The translations under genes and the position numbers were made by a program. A stretch of DNA of 64,000 bases, taken from the NCBI GenBank assembly GCA_964345225.1, contig CAYFQB010000043.1, positions 10,084 to 74,083 on the forward strand, read 5' to 3'. The notes below the pieces were generated by a model, which saw only the letters and a list, made by a program, of their open reading frames with translations, did not search any database and was not told the origin of the DNA. Positions 35,804 to 45,117 of this stretch are shown here, in pieces (the stretch's first letter is position 1; every line of letters starts with the position of its first letter). Origin of the DNA: CAYFQB01 sp964345225 (lineage in GTDB: Bacteria > Nitrospirota > Thermodesulfovibrionia > Thermodesulfovibrionales > UBA6898).

Positions 35804-36514
35804 CAAAGGACAGGGCATTTATTTGAGAACCGTTACAAATCGATATTATGTGAGGAAGACAGGTATTTATTGGCATTGATAAGGTATATACACCTGAATC
35901 CAATCAGGGCCAGGGTAGTAAAGGGTGTAGAAGAACTGGGCAGTTATCCATGGAGCGGCCATGGTGCAATAATTGGGAAATATGATTATAAATGGATGGA
36001 TACAGAATATGTATTGAGGCAATTTGCATCGAAGAGAAGATCTGCGAGGAAGGAATATAAGAAATTCATAATTGAAGGACTAAACGACGGACGTAGTGCT
36101 AAGTTAACAGGAGGAGGTCTGATACGGAGTCTCGGCGGGTGGTCGCAGGTTGTATCGAAAAGGAGGAAAGACAGAAAAGTAGAATCTGATGAAAGGATAC
36201 TTGGAAGCAGTGATTTTGTAAATAGCATATTGAAGGAGACAGAAGAAAGACAGATGCGCCGGTTGAAGTTGCGTCTTTCAGGCAAAGGCATTGAAGACAT
36301 AATAGAGGAAGAATGTACAAAGAGACATATTAGTCCACTTGAGTTAAAATCTGGCAGTCGGAGGAATAAGATTAGTCATGCTCATGCAATTATTGCATAC
36401 AGGTGTATGGAGGAGGTAGGTATAACAACTGCTGAGATTGCCAGACACTTAGGAGTTAACACATCTGCAATAACAAAAGCTATTGCTAGAGTGGAAAAGA
36501 AGGATAGTAGATAA
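35804..36514 (+). pseudogene. 5'-truncated REP-associated tyrosine transposase with DnaA-type C-terminal region
   Basis: In one frame from about 35804 the sequence reads QRTGHLFENRYKS, then EEDRYLLALIRYIHLNPIRA, which is the second half of a Y1 (HUH) transposase domain. The catalytic HxH motif that should come before is missing. A stop lies just upstream, so the 5' end is lost. The C-terminal half (about 36240-36500) has helices ending in an HTH, ISHAHAIIAYRCMEEVGITT...IARHLGVNTSAITKAIAR, the DnaA-like extension seen in many of these proteins. The frame from 35870 gives 214 residues. It is probably inactive. Confidence 0.75.
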
Positions 36515-36553
36515 GTTATTCACATTAGGAAACAACGTCCCTCTCAATCCCTT

Positions 36554-36712
36554 TCAACTTACTCCGGCTACTGCTTCTTTAGGAAGAATGAAAGTCATTT
36601 TGCGCATCTTGCGCATATCAATATATTTATTTTTGCTTTCGTCAGATTCCTCTTTCTGTCTTCTTTTAGCAGGAAATTTTTCCCTGTTTTTTCTGTTTAG
36701 CATTTTAATCAT
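36554..36712 (-). CDS. Small basic protein, possible ribbon-helix-helix fragment
   Basis: A 52-residue frame begins MIKMLNRKNREKF with Shine-Dalgarno GGAGT five bases before the ATG, and ends RKMTFILPKEAVAGVS. The MTFILPKEAV end has the look of the first strand and helix of RHH antitoxins, cut short. It lies between the truncated transposase and a terminator-like hairpin. It may be a remnant; no partner toxin is visible. Confidence 0.35.
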   Translation of the reverse strand: MIKMLNRKNREKFPAKRRQKEESDESKNKYIDMRKMRKMTFILPKEAVAGVS

Positions 36713-36753
36713 TTTAACTCCTAGTACCGGTGAAATATTTGTTGTTCTATGAT

Positions 36754-36777
36754 ACGGGGAGACGATGGTCTCCCCGT
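36754..36777. terminator. Strong hairpin, likely transcription end
   Basis: A perfect 10-bp stem ACGGGGAGAC/GTCTCCCCGT with a GATG loop lies directly after the stop of the small exported protein (minus strand). The U-tract is weak on both sides, so it may act as a stability or Rho-linked hairpin rather than an intrinsic terminator. Confidence 0.55.
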
Positions 36778-36790
36778 GTTCACTTTGGAC

Positions 36791-37063
36791 TTAATCCTCT
36801 CCTCCTAATACAGCAACATAGACAGCTGAGTTTCCGATAGCATTTACAACAACGCTAACCCCTTTTGTTATTTCACCAATAACCTTTGCATCTTTGGCAA
36901 TACTAAAGGTATGTGTGCCATCCTGGTTCTCAATAGTTATGCTTTCCCCAGGCAAATAACTTACTACAGTCCCATCCAATGAAACTTTTTCAGCAGTAAG
37001 TGCCAGAACCACAGATGGAGCAATTATTGCAACAATGATAATGGCTGCCATTGCTTTTTTCAT
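36791..37063 (-). CDS. Small exported protein, unassigned
   Basis: A 90-residue protein with a signal peptide (MKKAMAAIIIVAIIAPSVVLALTA; cleavage probable near residue 22) and a compact strand-rich domain of about 65 residues (VSLDGTVVSYLPGESITIENQDGTHTF and TKGVSVVVNAIGN). It resembles small DUF-type beta domains that bind metals or pilus parts, but I cannot name it. The start at 37063 is fixed by an ideal ribosome-binding site (AAGGAGG, about eight bases upstream). The 23 extra upstream residues in the open frame are rejected. Confidence 0.75.
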   Translation of the reverse strand: MKKAMAAIIIVAIIAPSVVLALTAEKVSLDGTVVSYLPGESITIENQDGTHTFSIAKDAKVIGEITKGVSVVVNAIGNSAVYVAVLGGED

Positions 37064-37823
37064 GATTTTCACCTCCTTTTTAAGTTGATATTTCATATGC
37101 GCTGCCCGGATATGGAAAGATTTTCCCGTCATCAGTGCAACCTCATTAAGAGATATTCAGCCTTCAAAGTTGACTTAAAATCATCCTCATGTAACGAAGT
37201 CAAATTACTATTAATAGTCAGAAAACCTGTATTATCAAACCTCTCATAATATACAGCTAACATTGTCCCCCCTTAAACATATTTAAGTAACAGGATTTAT
37301 TATTCCTGATGTCTATTTGAAACTTAATCTTTGCTGAATATTGAATACACAAGCAACTGATTATAATTCCCGTAAAATCTGCCTTAAATTTCATAACAAA
37401 ATTTATGCCAGAATAGAGGGAAATATTCTTTTGATGTTTTTTAAATAAATTTCTTATTAAAACAGACAACTTAAATTATAAAAGGCAAGGTATTGATGAT
37501 ATTTAACAGGTTGATTTATGTAACATGATACATATTTGAGTCACTACAGTATTGTGCCAAGCCACAACCTGTATCTGTTCATGTTTAGTTCATCTCCCAG
37601 TTAGTTGTTTAAACTAAGAATATTTCTCGACCACTCTTCACATTTCTGATTGCGGACCTTGCCTGCCAGCAGGCAGGTTGCGGATTGCGGACATAAAGTC
37701 ACGTTGGGCATAAAGCTCCATTGGAGCGACACCCCTTTTCAGGAGTGCTGATTTCGGATTCCTGATTCTTTTAAATCCCAAATCCGAAATCTAACTCTGT
37801 GCCTCTCTACGAGTCAAAAATAA
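37064..37823. other. Long intergenic region with inverted and heptamer repeats
   Basis: No gene is convincing. From about 37645 there are GATTGCG units with a CCTGCC-AGCA-GGCAGG hairpin (37662-37677) between two GATTGCGGAC copies. GATTTCG/GATTCCT/GATTCTT (about 37750-37770) then faces AAATCCC/AAATCCG/AAATCTA (about 37773-37793), so GATTTCGGATT and AATCCGAAATC form an 11-bp inverted repeat. All are period seven. The 70-codon frame near 37257-37469 lacks a ribosome site and coding character. Confidence 0.6.
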
Positions 37824-39356
37824 TTAATATTGTCCCCTGTCCAGTGTTCTATACTGTATAGCCTCAGAGATGTGGTGGGACATTATAAATTCTGACAATT
37901 CAAGGTCAGCGATTGTGCGTGACAGTTTCAGGATTCTTGTATACGCCCTGGCTGAAAGACCAAGTTTATGCATTGCTGTCTCAATAAGTCTCTGGGCATC
38001 ATCTTCCAGCCTGCAGTACTTTTTTATATGCCTTGTCTTCATCTGGCCATTGCAGTAGATCTTATCCCTTTTGAATCTCTCAAGCTGAAAATCCCGAGCT
38101 TTAACTACCCTTTTTCTTATCTTCGCTGACTTATCACCTGAGAATTTTGCCGATAGATCCTTGTACGGAACAGCCGGCACTTCAATATGTATATCTATCC
38201 TGTCAAGGAGAGGCCCTGATACCCTTCTTCTGTAACGATATATCTGGCCATGTGTGCATGTACACTGGTGTTTTGGATCTCCCAGGTATCCGCATGGGCA
38301 TGGATTCATAGCGCAGACAAGCATGAATGAGGCAGGATAGGTAATTGATGCCACCGCTCTTGAAACAGTCACTTCGCCATTTTCTATTGGTTGTCTTAAA
38401 ACCTCAAGGACGTTCCTCTTGAACTCAGGAATCTCATCCAGAAACAAGACACCATTATGCGAGATGCTCACCTCGCCAGGTTTTGGAATCTGTCCTCCTC
38501 CTATCAGCGCAACATCCGAAATTGTGTGATGCGGGGACCTGAAGGGCCTTATCGCTAACAAAGGCTGTCCGTCTTTTAACAGCCCTGCAACACTATGAAT
38601 CCTGGTTGTCTCCAGTGCCTCATCAAATGTCATACCCGGAAGGATAGTTGGCAGGCGTTTTGAAAGCATTGTCTTCCCTGAGCCGGGCGGCCCGATCATC
38701 AGGACGTTGTGGCCGCCTGCTGCTGCAACTTCTAATGCGCGTTTTGCGTGTTCCTGGCCTTTAACTTCTGAGAAATCATCTTCATAGATTGAATAATCCT
38801 TCATTGTTTCTGATATATCAGTTCTGTACGGCTCAATTTTTTTCTCTCCCCTTAAAAGACTTACCACATCCGGCAGGTTTGAGATGCCTAACACCTTTAC
38901 TCCATTCACAACAGCCCCTTCCGCAGCATTTTCAACAGGCAGAATGATTCCCCTTAATCCGTTATCCCTTACCATAAGTGCCATGGAAAGCGCACCTCTT
39001 ACGGGTTTAATCATTCCATCAAGGGAAAGCTCCCCTGCAAGTAAATATCCCTCAATAGCATCTTCCCCGATCAATCCCTCTGAAGCAATAATCCCTATTG
39101 CTATCGGAAGGTCAAAAGAGGACCCCTCCTTCTTAAGGTCTGCAGGTGCAAGGTTGACTGTAATCTGCTTTAAAGGAAAATTAAAACCAATATTTTTTAA
39201 TGCGGCCCTTACCCTGTCACGGCTCTCTTTTACTGCCGCATCTGGAAGGCCAACCATGGAAAAATGGGGCAAACCACGAGTGGAGATATCCACCTCGACC
39301 TCAACTTTATGGGCTTCTATACCTATAACACTTGCACTTAAAACTTTTGAAAGCAT
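37824..39356 (-). CDS. comM: YifB/ComM-family Mg-chelatase-like AAA+ ATPase
   Basis: ComM is a hexameric helicase that aids branch migration in natural transformation. An N-terminal Lon-protease-like S5 fold (LSKVLSASVIGIEAHKVEVEVDIS) precedes the AAA+ domain. Walker A is IGPPGSGKTMLSKRLPTILP near residue 219 and Walker B is GVLFLDEIPEF near 300. The zinc-type CNPCPCGYLGDPKHQC-like stretch and the C-terminal helical domain (RAYTRILKLSRTIADL) follow. The ATG at 39356 matches family starts; the TTG at 39371 is less likely and has a TATAAT within its first codons. Confidence 0.93.
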   Translation of the reverse strand: MLSKVLSASVIGIEAHKVEVEVDISTRGLPHFSMVGLPDAAVKESRDRVRAALKNIGFNFPLKQITVNLAPADLKKEGSSFDLPIAIGIIASEGLIGEDAIEGYLLAGELSLDGMIKPVRGALSMALMVRDNGLRGIILPVENAAEGAVVNGVKVLGISNLPDVVSLLRGEKKIEPYRTDISETMKDYSIYEDDFSEVKGQEHAKRALEVAAAGGHNVLMIGPPGSGKTMLSKRLPTILPGMTFDEALETTRIHSVAGLLKDGQPLLAIRPFRSPHHTISDVALIGGGQIPKPGEVSISHNGVLFLDEIPEFKRNVLEVLRQPIENGEVTVSRAVASITYPASFMLVCAMNPCPCGYLGDPKHQCTCTHGQIYRYRRRVSGPLLDRIDIHIEVPAVPYKDLSAKFSGDKSAKIRKRVVKARDFQLERFKRDKIYCNGQMKTRHIKKYCRLEDDAQRLIETAMHKLGLSARAYTRILKLSRTIADLELSEFIMSHHISEAIQYRTLDRGQY

Positions 39357-39386
39357 CGCATTATAATCCAAGTAGATTTTAAATAG

Positions 39387-39420
39387 ACCCCGTAGAAAGC
39401 AAGAGGTGCTTTACGAGGTA
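39387..39420. other. Imperfect hairpin upstream of comM
   Basis: ACCCCGTAGAAAGCA and TGCTTTACGAGGT form a stem with one bulge and one mismatch around an AGAGG loop. The first 13 bases also occur, inverted, at 17908-17920. A 5' leader structure or a dispersed repeat are both possible. Confidence 0.35.
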
Positions 39421-39608
39421 GAGAAGCTTAGCATTAATATATAATAAAGGGCAAGAAGATGTTTTCACTCCGTTAGAGAAAAATATTTCTGACAGTCAGA
39501 GCTTCCTAAAGGGAGTACCTTTAAACAGAAAAAAACAGAATATTGCAAAAAAGGAAAACGACGTTTTATTATTAACAGAAAAGACGGATTGAACTTTCAG
39601 GAGGTATG

Positions 39609-40052
39609 ATGAGAAAAACAGTTCATTTTTTATCTGTCGTAGTAATATTATTTATCATCCTGATCACTGTATCTTGCGGTAAGGAAGAGGTTATTAAGCC
39701 GGTCTCTGAGGAGTCAAAGCTTACCCTTGAGGCATTTGCTCTTTCTGAGACAATAAAAAATGCATATACAGAGAGCAATATTATTGCACTACAAAAAAAT
39801 TCTACTGAAGAGGGCTATAACTATATAACAGCCAATAAAAAATCCTTTGACAGCGTTGAACTCACTTTTACACCAAGATGGGCAGAGATAGAAGATACAA
39901 AGATCTATTTGAACATTGCATGGAAGAGCAGATGGATTATCCCGGGAGGCATTGCAGAAGATAGAGGCATGGCTGTCTTTATCATGGAAGGCAAACCCTT
40001 GAAACTGACAAAGATTTTAAGGGCCAATCCATTTGTCTGTCCTGATTATTAA
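39609..40052 (+). CDS. Small lipoprotein, unassigned
   Basis: The N-terminus is a lipoprotein signal ending LITVSCGKEE (lipidated Cys near residue 24). The remaining about 120 residues form a mixed domain with WAEIEDTKIYLNIAWKSRWIIPGG near the end, and I do not recognise it. Shine-Dalgarno AGGAGG (39599-39604) fits the second of two tandem ATG codons (39609) better than the first (39606). It converges on the FmdB-type gene. Confidence 0.7.
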   Translation: MRKTVHFLSVVVILFIILITVSCGKEEVIKPVSEESKLTLEAFALSETIKNAYTESNIIALQKNSTEEGYNYITANKKSFDSVELTFTPRWAEIEDTKIYLNIAWKSRWIIPGGIAEDRGMAVFIMEGKPLKLTKILRANPFVCPDY

Positions 40053-40061
40053 GATCTGAAC

Positions 40062-40274
40062 TTAACTGCACGAGCTGCAGGAACTCTTGTTGCAGGAGTT
40101 ACAGCTGGCAGATGAGCCAGCAAAAGGCTTTTCAACACCGCTCATTCCGAATATTGAAAACTTTTTTTGGATATCCCCGGATGAGCATTTAGGGCAATTT
40201 ACAGCCTTATTACCAAAAACAAGCTTTTCGAATTCTTCCCCGCATTTATTGCATTTATATTCGAATATAGGCAT
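40062..40274 (-). CDS. FmdB-family zinc ribbon protein
   Basis: A 70-residue protein. MPIFEYKCNKCGEEFEKLV and NCPKCSSGDIQKKFSIFGM form the classic FmdB/CxxC-CxxC zinc ribbon. The tail is Ser/Cys-rich (CNSCNKSSCSSCS), a common feature of the family. Function is unknown; a regulatory role has been proposed for FmdB of methylotrophs. It is 22 bases downstream of the transaldolase-like gene. Confidence 0.88.
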   Translation of the reverse strand: MPIFEYKCNKCGEEFEKLVFGNKAVNCPKCSSGDIQKKFSIFGMSGVEKPFAGSSASCNSCNKSSCSSCS

Positions 40275-40296
40275 TTATTTCTTTTAAACCCGCATA

Positions 40297-40971
40297 TTAT
40301 TTTGGTTTCTTCTTTCTCTTCATTTTCCCTTTAGGTACTTTTTCCCAATCCTTCAAGAACTTTTCAAGACCAATATCTGTCAGGGGGTGTTTAATCAATT
40401 GTGTTATAACCGAATAAGGGATTGTTGCAATGTCAGCTCCCATCAGTGCAGCATCAACAACATGGAGTGGATTTCTTATACTGGCAACAATTACTTCAGT
40501 TTCGAACATATAATTTTCATATATATCTACGATCTCTCTAACAAGGTACATCCCGTTATGACTAATATCATCGAGACGGCCGACAAAAGGGCTAACATAG
40601 TTTGCCCCTGCCTTGGCTGCGAGAAGGGCCTGAGTGGATGAAAAAACCAGTGTTACATTTGTTCTTATACCAATATCCGACAATTTATTTACTGCCTTGA
40701 GCCCTTCTTCAATCATCGGTACCTTGATTACAATATTTTTGTGGATTTTTGATAAGGATTTAGCCTCTTTTATCATTATATCTGCAGAGACACCAATAAC
40801 CTCAGCATTTACAGGACCATCGACAATGTTACAGACAGTCTTTAAGATCTTGAGCGGGTCTTTACCCTCTTTTGCTATCAGTGAAGGATTTGTTGTAACT
40901 CCGTCAATAACACCGAGATCCCAAGCCTTCCTAATTTCCTCAACATTAGCTGTGTCAATAAAAAATTTCAT
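40297..40971 (-). CDS. Transaldolase / fructose-6-phosphate aldolase family
   Basis: This is the short (about 220-residue) class of transaldolases that use a Schiff-base lysine. The start MKFFIDTANVEEIRKA and GVTTNPSLIAKEG near residue 28 are family signatures. The catalytic Lys is in IVIKVPM near residue 85, and SPFVGRLDDI near residue 133 follows. The frame is open to a GTG at 40977; the ATG at 40971 is better placed after a GGAGAGG site. Whether it acts as transaldolase or F6P aldolase cannot be told. Confidence 0.92.
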   Translation of the reverse strand: MKFFIDTANVEEIRKAWDLGVIDGVTTNPSLIAKEGKDPLKILKTVCNIVDGPVNAEVIGVSADIMIKEAKSLSKIHKNIVIKVPMIEEGLKAVNKLSDIGIRTNVTLVFSSTQALLAAKAGANYVSPFVGRLDDISHNGMYLVREIVDIYENYMFETEVIVASIRNPLHVVDAALMGADIATIPYSVITQLIKHPLTDIGLEKFLKDWEKVPKGKMKRKKKPK

Positions 40972-41117
40972 GGCCACCTCTCCAAATATAATGATTTCAT
41001 TTATTATAACGAAAAAAGAAGAATTTTTGTCTGCATTAATATGCTATTCTTTACTGGAATTCAAAAGAACCTGCATGCTAAAATAGACCATCTTTTTAAA
41101 TACGGAAATAAATATCT

Positions 41118-42377
41118 ATGGCCGAAGTAGTCCCTTTTAAGGGAGTCCTTTATAACATACCTCGGATTTCAGAAATAACGGGAGATGAATTATTTGCTCC
41201 TCCTTATGATCTTATTACGCCTGAATATCAGGATGAGCTGTACAATAAAAGTCCCTACAATATAGTAAGAATAGATTTTGGGAAAGAATTCCAGAACGAT
41301 AACGGAAATGAGAACAAATATACAAGGGCAAAGGCACATCTCGAGAAGTGGTTGAAGGAAAAAGTTCTGATAATCAGCGAACAGCCCTGCTTTTATGCCT
41401 ATGAGATATCATACAAGATAAGGGACGAAGACAAAAAGCTAAGAGGCTTCCTGGGACTTGTAAGACTCGAAGATCTTGGCAAGGGGAATATCTACCCACA
41501 TGAATGTACGCACTCAAAACCGAAAAAAGACAGGCTCTCTCTTTTAAGAGTATGCGATGCAAATGTCAGCCCTATATTTTCACTTTATAATAGTCGGGAA
41601 AAAAAGGCTTCAGCAATACTCTCCGATATATGCAAAACTATACCTCGTATAGAAGCAAATGATATTAACGGTTCCATTCACAGGCTGTGGGTGATAAAAG
41701 AAACGGAACAAATTAATTCTATAAGAAAAGAGCTTGAGGACAAGGCTATATACATAGCAGACGGGCACCACCGGTATGAGACTGCCTTGGATTATCAGAA
41801 AGAGATACTAGAAAAAGAGGGCTTGTCAAATAACATGAGACCGTGCGATCATGTCTTGATGTTCCTTGCAAATATGTCTGATGAAGGCCTGACGATCCTT
41901 CCCACTCACAGACTTGTAAAAAATATTCCCGGGGATTTTTTAAAACTCCTTTCAGCTTACTTTGAAGTAGAGAAGGTATCTGGCATTTCTAATGTAGCAG
42001 ATACAATTGCGAACAGAAGAAATACTCTGGGTTTTTATAAAGGCGATGCTGATGGATGGTATGTCTTGCATTATAAGGATAAAGACCTTATGGATATACC
42101 ACATGCACTTAGAATTCTGGAAGTTACTATTCTTCACGAGTTGATACTCAAAAAACTAATTCATGCTGATGATGTTGCTTATGAAATGGATATTGATAAG
42201 TCTATTCAGCTTGTAAAAGAAAAACAATTTGACGCAGTATTTTTCCTTAATCCTACGCGGGTTGAGGATGTTGAAAATGTTGCCCTTGCCTGTTTAAGAA
42301 TGCCACCTAAATCAACATTTTTTTACCCCAAGCTTTTAAGTGGTATAGTTTTAAATATCTTCAAAAATACTTTTTAA
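41118..42377 (+). CDS. DUF1015-family (SerK-like) protein
   Basis: The whole 419-residue protein matches DUF1015. Signatures are APPYDLITPEYQDELYNKSPYNIVRID near residue 32, YPHECTHSKPKKDRLSLLRV near 131, YIADGHHRYETALDY near 215 and PTHRLVKN near 262. Archaeal members are free-serine kinases (SerK) with that ADGHHRYE region at the active site, so serine phosphorylation is a fair guess here. It precedes gap by only 11 bases, in the same direction, and may be cotranscribed with gap and pgk. Confidence 0.88.
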   Translation: MAEVVPFKGVLYNIPRISEITGDELFAPPYDLITPEYQDELYNKSPYNIVRIDFGKEFQNDNGNENKYTRAKAHLEKWLKEKVLIISEQPCFYAYEISYKIRDEDKKLRGFLGLVRLEDLGKGNIYPHECTHSKPKKDRLSLLRVCDANVSPIFSLYNSREKKASAILSDICKTIPRIEANDINGSIHRLWVIKETEQINSIRKELEDKAIYIADGHHRYETALDYQKEILEKEGLSNNMRPCDHVLMFLANMSDEGLTILPTHRLVKNIPGDFLKLLSAYFEVEKVSGISNVADTIANRRNTLGFYKGDADGWYVLHYKDKDLMDIPHALRILEVTILHELILKKLIHADDVAYEMDIDKSIQLVKEKQFDAVFFLNPTRVEDVENVALACLRMPPKSTFFYPKLLSGIVLNIFKNTF

Positions 42378-42388
42378 GGGAGGTTCTC

Positions 42389-43396
42389 ATGTCATTACGC
42401 GTAGCAATAAATGGTTTTGGCAGGATTGGGAGAAATTTTCTTAGATCGTGTAAAGGATATAAAGATTTTGAAATCGTTGCAATAAATGATCTTACAGATG
42501 CCCATACTCTTGCACACCTGCTTAAATATGATTCTGTGCACGGAATTTTTGACTCAACCGTCCTGGCTACAGATGATGGTATCACTGTCGATGGGAAAAA
42601 GATAAAAATCTTTGCTAATACAGATCCTGAGAAAATTCCATGGAGAGACCTCGAAGTTGATATAGTTATAGAATCAACAGGAATATTTACTGGCAGGGCA
42701 TCTGCCTCAAAACATCTCGATGCCGGCGTTAAGTGGGTAATTATCTCAGCTCCTGCAAAAGAGCCGGATATCACCGTATGTATGGGAGTCAATGAGGAAA
42801 CATTCGATATAACTAAACATAAAATAATATCCAATGCCTCTTGTACCACCAACTGCCTTGCCCCTATTGCAAAAGTACTGCATAATGAATTCGGCATAAT
42901 CAGAGGATTGATGACCACAATACATTCTTATACGAATGACCAGAGGATCCTGGACCTCCCACACAAGGATTTAAGAAGGGCACGTGCCGCTACCCTTTCG
43001 ATGATACCAACAACAACCGGTGCTGCAAAGGCAGTCGGACTTGTTCTGCCTGAACTGAAAGGGAAACTTGACGGCATGGCAATAAGGGTGCCGACCCCTA
43101 ATGTTTCAGTAGTAGACCTTGTTGCAGAACTTAAAAAAGACACAAACACTGAGGAGGTAAACGCTGCACTTAAGAAAGCTTCGGAAGGTGCTCTGAAAGG
43201 TATCCTCCAGTATACAGAGGACCCGATTGTTTCTATTGATTGCAATGGCAATGACTACTCTTCTATTGTTGATGCTAAACTTACAAAGGTTATGGAAGGC
43301 AGAATGGTTAAAGTCCTTTCATGGTATGATAATGAATGGGGATATAGCTCTCGGCTCAGAGACCTGATAATTTATATTATCAAGAACAGAGGTTAA
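42389..43396 (+). CDS. gap: Glyceraldehyde-3-phosphate dehydrogenase
   Basis: NAD(P)-linked glycolytic/gluconeogenic enzyme. The Rossmann start is INGFGRIGRNFLR. The catalytic cysteine is in the universal SNASCTTNCLAPI signature near residue 152, with its partner His in the HSYTND segment near 178. Downstream NDYSSIVDAKLTKVMEGRMVKVLSWYDNEWGYSSR is complete. Length 335 is normal. A Shine-Dalgarno GGGAGG precedes the ATG. It is followed closely by pgk, with which it forms the usual gap-pgk pair. Confidence 0.97.
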   Translation: MSLRVAINGFGRIGRNFLRSCKGYKDFEIVAINDLTDAHTLAHLLKYDSVHGIFDSTVLATDDGITVDGKKIKIFANTDPEKIPWRDLEVDIVIESTGIFTGRASASKHLDAGVKWVIISAPAKEPDITVCMGVNEETFDITKHKIISNASCTTNCLAPIAKVLHNEFGIIRGLMTTIHSYTNDQRILDLPHKDLRRARAATLSMIPTTTGAAKAVGLVLPELKGKLDGMAIRVPTPNVSVVDLVAELKKDTNTEEVNAALKKASEGALKGILQYTEDPIVSIDCNGNDYSSIVDAKLTKVMEGRMVKVLSWYDNEWGYSSRLRDLIIYIIKNRG

Positions 43397-43402
43397 TTAT
43401 CG

Positions 43403-44647
43403 ATGATAGTTAAAAATGAGTCAAATACAATGCCAATTAAAGATATTCTTAACAAGCTTTCAATCGAAGAACTGGACATTAAAGGGAAGCGAGTTTTTAT
43501 AAGGGCTGACTTTAATGTTCCAATCGATGATAATCTCAGGATAACAGATGACCGGAGAATACGTTCTACACTTCCGACAATTAATTACGCTATTGATGAG
43601 GGAGCTAAAATCATACTTTCCTCGCATCTTGGAAGGCCCAAGGGTAAAGCTGATCCGAGATTCAGCCTGGCCCCTGTTGCAAAAAGGCTTCAGAGGCTTC
43701 TCAACAAAGAAGTTATTTTTGCACATGACTGCATAGGTCCACATGTTGAAAGCACTGTTTCAAAAATGAAAAATGGCGATGTCATCCTTCTTGAAAACCT
43801 GCGGTACCATTTGGGAGAGGAAAAAAATGATGAGAGTTTTGCCAAAAGCCTGGCAAAACTCTCAGACTTTTATATAAACGATGCGTTCGGCGCAGCTCAC
43901 AGGGCACATGCATCCATCGTAGGCATCCCGAAATATTTAACCTCAGCAGCAGGTTTTCTGATGAAGAAGGAAATAGAATATCTAAAGGGCATTGTAAATA
44001 ATCCTATAAGACCTTTTGTATCAATCCTTGGCGGTGCTAAAGTCTCGGGAAAGATTGGAGTACTTGAACATCTTGAGACAAAAGTTGACAAGGTTTTAAT
44101 AGGCGGCGGCATGGCGTTCACTTTTATCAAGGCAATGGGATATGAGGTCGGAGATTCATTAGTAGAAAGTGATATGCTTGAGACTGCACAGAGGATCAGG
44201 AAAAAATTAAAAAACGCCGGCATAAAATTCTACCTGCCTGTGGATTGTGTCATTGCTCAGACTCTTGAGCCAGGCGCCGAGACAAAAATAGTTCCTACTT
44301 TAGAGATACCTAAAGGCTGGAGGGCCCTTGATATCGGACCCGCTACGGTTAAACTTTTTTCAGAGGCACTCGCAAATGCAAAAACAATACTGTGGAACGG
44401 GCCTATGGGGGTATTTGAGATCGATGCATTCTCAAGAGGAACGTTTGCAATTGCCCATTCAGTTGCTGATGCGTATGCACTGACAATTGTCGGTGGCGGA
44501 GATACTGACCTCGCAGCACACAGGGCTGGCGTGTCAGATGCGCTTTCATTTATCTCCACTGGCGGAGGTGCAGCACTTCAGCTTCTGGAGGGGAATGAAT
44601 TGCCAGGAATAGCAGCACTAACAGATAAAAAAACAGAGAGTATATAA
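43403..44647 (+). CDS. pgk: Phosphoglycerate kinase
   Basis: Makes ATP from 1,3-bisphosphoglycerate. The signature KRVFIRADFNVPID is near residue 30, followed by SHLGRPKGKADPRFSL and LLENLRYHLGEEKNDESFA, with the nucleotide-binding GGGDTDLAA near the C-terminus. The usual Arg before FNVP is kept. Two Mets near the start are possible (43403 and 43430). The first follows a GAGG site and adds nine residues, the second matches most family starts. It converges on speD with five bases between. Confidence 0.96.
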   Translation: MIVKNESNTMPIKDILNKLSIEELDIKGKRVFIRADFNVPIDDNLRITDDRRIRSTLPTINYAIDEGAKIILSSHLGRPKGKADPRFSLAPVAKRLQRLLNKEVIFAHDCIGPHVESTVSKMKNGDVILLENLRYHLGEEKNDESFAKSLAKLSDFYINDAFGAAHRAHASIVGIPKYLTSAAGFLMKKEIEYLKGIVNNPIRPFVSILGGAKVSGKIGVLEHLETKVDKVLIGGGMAFTFIKAMGYEVGDSLVESDMLETAQRIRKKLKNAGIKFYLPVDCVIAQTLEPGAETKIVPTLEIPKGWRALDIGPATVKLFSEALANAKTILWNGPMGVFEIDAFSRGTFAIAHSVADAYALTIVGGGDTDLAAHRAGVSDALSFISTGGGAALQLLEGNELPGIAALTDKKTESI

Positions 44648-44652
44648 TAAAT

Positions 44653-45057
44653 TCACGCCAGCTTGAGCATAGAATCAGAGAACTTATACGGTAGTTTCTC
44701 GTTAGCGTGAGAAAGTATACCTCTTTTAATTTCTACAACAGAAGGGTTTTTGCATTCGAATTGTTCTATCAAAAATGATACCGCAACTTCCGGTTTTATT
44801 ACATCTCCACACGTAAAGATATCTACAGCTGCATAAGAATACTCTGGCCATGTATGGATAGATAAATGTGATTCTGCGATAACTACCATGCCGCTTACAC
44901 CAAAAGGATTAAATTCGTGGAAGGATATATCTACAATTGTTGCCTTGGCTTCTTTTGCCGCAGCAACCATGACATCTTTGACCCTGTTAAGGTCCTTCAG
45001 AATCTCGGAATTACAATCCCTCAATTCCACCAATAAATGATTACCTAAAGCATACAA
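44653..45057 (-). CDS. speD: S-adenosylmethionine decarboxylase proenzyme
   Basis: SpeD makes decarboxylated SAM for spermidine synthesis. It is a pyruvoyl enzyme that self-cleaves between Glu62 and Ser63, seen in VVIAESHLSIHTWPE. His68 and Cys83 (in DIFTCGD) are the other catalytic residues, in the same positions as in the well-known bacterial prokaryotic-type enzyme. At 134 residues it is the short class 1B form. speE is not in the window. A sigma70-type promoter lies upstream. Confidence 0.96.
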   Translation of the reverse strand: MYALGNHLLVELRDCNSEILKDLNRVKDVMVAAAKEAKATIVDISFHEFNPFGVSGMVVIAESHLSIHTWPEYSYAAVDIFTCGDVIKPEVAVSFLIEQFECKNPSVVEIKRGILSHANEKLPYKFSDSMLKLA

Positions 45058-45117
45058 TCCTCTACCCCCCTTCTGTATTAAAATAATTTAGAGATTATAT
45101 ACTCTCTTAAGCTAAAA

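Noticed and set aside
37257..37469. 70-codon minus-strand frame in the long intergenic region
   Set aside because: No ribosome-binding site and composition typical of AT-rich non-coding DNA.
42361..42918. 185-codon frame antisense to gap
   Set aside because: Shadow of the well-supported gap gene; Ser/Thr/Pro-rich antisense composition.
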